From an uncultured Collinsella sp. (GTDB taxonomy: Bacteria; Actinomycetota; Coriobacteriia; Coriobacteriales; Coriobacteriaceae): a DNA stretch of 6,238 nt. Of this stretch, positions 6,078 to 6,238 are shown one piece after another. The stretch is from NCBI GenBank assembly GCA_900554455.1, contig USHT01000072.1, forward strand, positions 1 through 6,238, written 5' to 3'. A program made the translations under genes and the position numbers. Each line of letters opens with the position of its first letter. Positions within the stretch are counted from its first letter, which is position 1. The notes beneath the pieces are model-generated. The model worked only from the letters and a program-made list of their open reading frames with translations. It was not told where the DNA came from and did not search any database.

Positions 6078-6238
6078 TATTGCATCGGCGCAACCTGAAT
6101 CGTGCCGGGGATCAGCTTCACGTCCGCTGAAAGCAGCACGTCCTCCGCGGGGGAGAGCAGCACATAATTTGCCACACCCTCTACATGGAACAACCTGTCC
6201 CCAATCTGGGCGGCAAGGAGCTGATTTCCAAGCGGCAA
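6077..6238 (-). CDS. Baseplate J-like protein, C-terminal fragment (5' end outside window)
   Basis: Only the last 53 residues and the TAA stop are inside the window; the gene continues past the right edge. The visible part contains IGDRLFHVEGVANYVLLSP and later EDVLLSADVKLIPGTIQV. This matches the usual end of baseplate J/gp47 proteins, where a VxGV.dy.l segment is followed by a hydrophobic strand ending in G.I.V. These proteins form the wedges of the baseplate in contractile tails. The assignment rests on this short pattern together with the gp48-like gene that follows in the canonical order, 15 bp downstream. Confidence 0.7.
   Translation of the reverse strand: MPLGNQLLAAQIGDRLFHVEGVANYVLLSPAEDVLLSADVKLIPGTIQVAPMQ

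Noticed and set aside
5063..6238. An intact prophage with an attachment site beside the membrane gene.
   Set aside because: Only baseplate J and gp48-like genes are visible, broken in mid-operon. There is no integrase, tRNA gene or duplicated att core, so an integration boundary is not supported.

Overview
The left 5.5 kb reads as chromosome of a GC-rich bacterium. Purine-rich Shine-Dalgarno (SD) boxes, strong GC bias at third codon positions (which produces long antisense open frames) and the style of the intergenic palindromes suggest an actinobacterium of the Coriobacteriia, perhaps Collinsella. That assignment is inference from general resemblance. The right ~0.75 kb (about 5480-6238) is different: tightly packed phage tail genes on the minus strand, with AAAGGAGGT ribosome binding sites and less GC-biased codons, more like a Firmicutes myophage or prophage.

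Layout. Positions 1-1436 (minus) hold a KdpD-type sensor histidine kinase, cut by the window's left edge just after its G1 box. Positions 1457-1520 hold a repeat and terminator-like hairpin in front of the kinase. Positions 1550-1744 (minus) encode a 64-residue protein with one membrane segment. Positions 1814-3841 (minus) are kup, a K+ uptake permease with a recognisable -10 box upstream. Positions 3967-3997 are a perfect 31-bp palindrome. Positions 4001-4849 (minus) are a nitroreductase-family flavoprotein. The 213 bp at 4850-5062 separate two divergent genes; only a weak promoter for the nitroreductase could be proposed there. Positions 5063 to about 5478 (plus) are the start of a multi-pass membrane protein of unknown function, which runs into foreign sequence. 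Positions 5495-6061 (minus) are a gp48/YmfQ-like tail protein, and 6077-6238 (minus) are the C-terminus of a baseplate J-like protein. No gene-free stretch exceeds 300 bases.

How the genes may work together. kup, the small membrane protein and the KdpD-type kinase lie in the same orientation and form a plausible potassium-homeostasis unit: a Kup permease beside a Kdp-type sensor, with no kdpFABC genes visible. The kinase lacks the N-terminal KdpD and universal-stress domains of classical KdpD, and an attenuator-like hairpin stands between it and the upstream genes. A response-regulator gene would be expected beyond the left edge.

The most conspicuous anomaly is the abrupt host/phage switch near 5473-5494. 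It cuts the host membrane gene and also separates a phage ribosome binding site and start codon from their gene. This is either a chimeric assembly join or a real illegitimate recombination. I see no clear evidence of a new multi-gene system. The kup / small protein / short-KdpD arrangement is the best biological lead.
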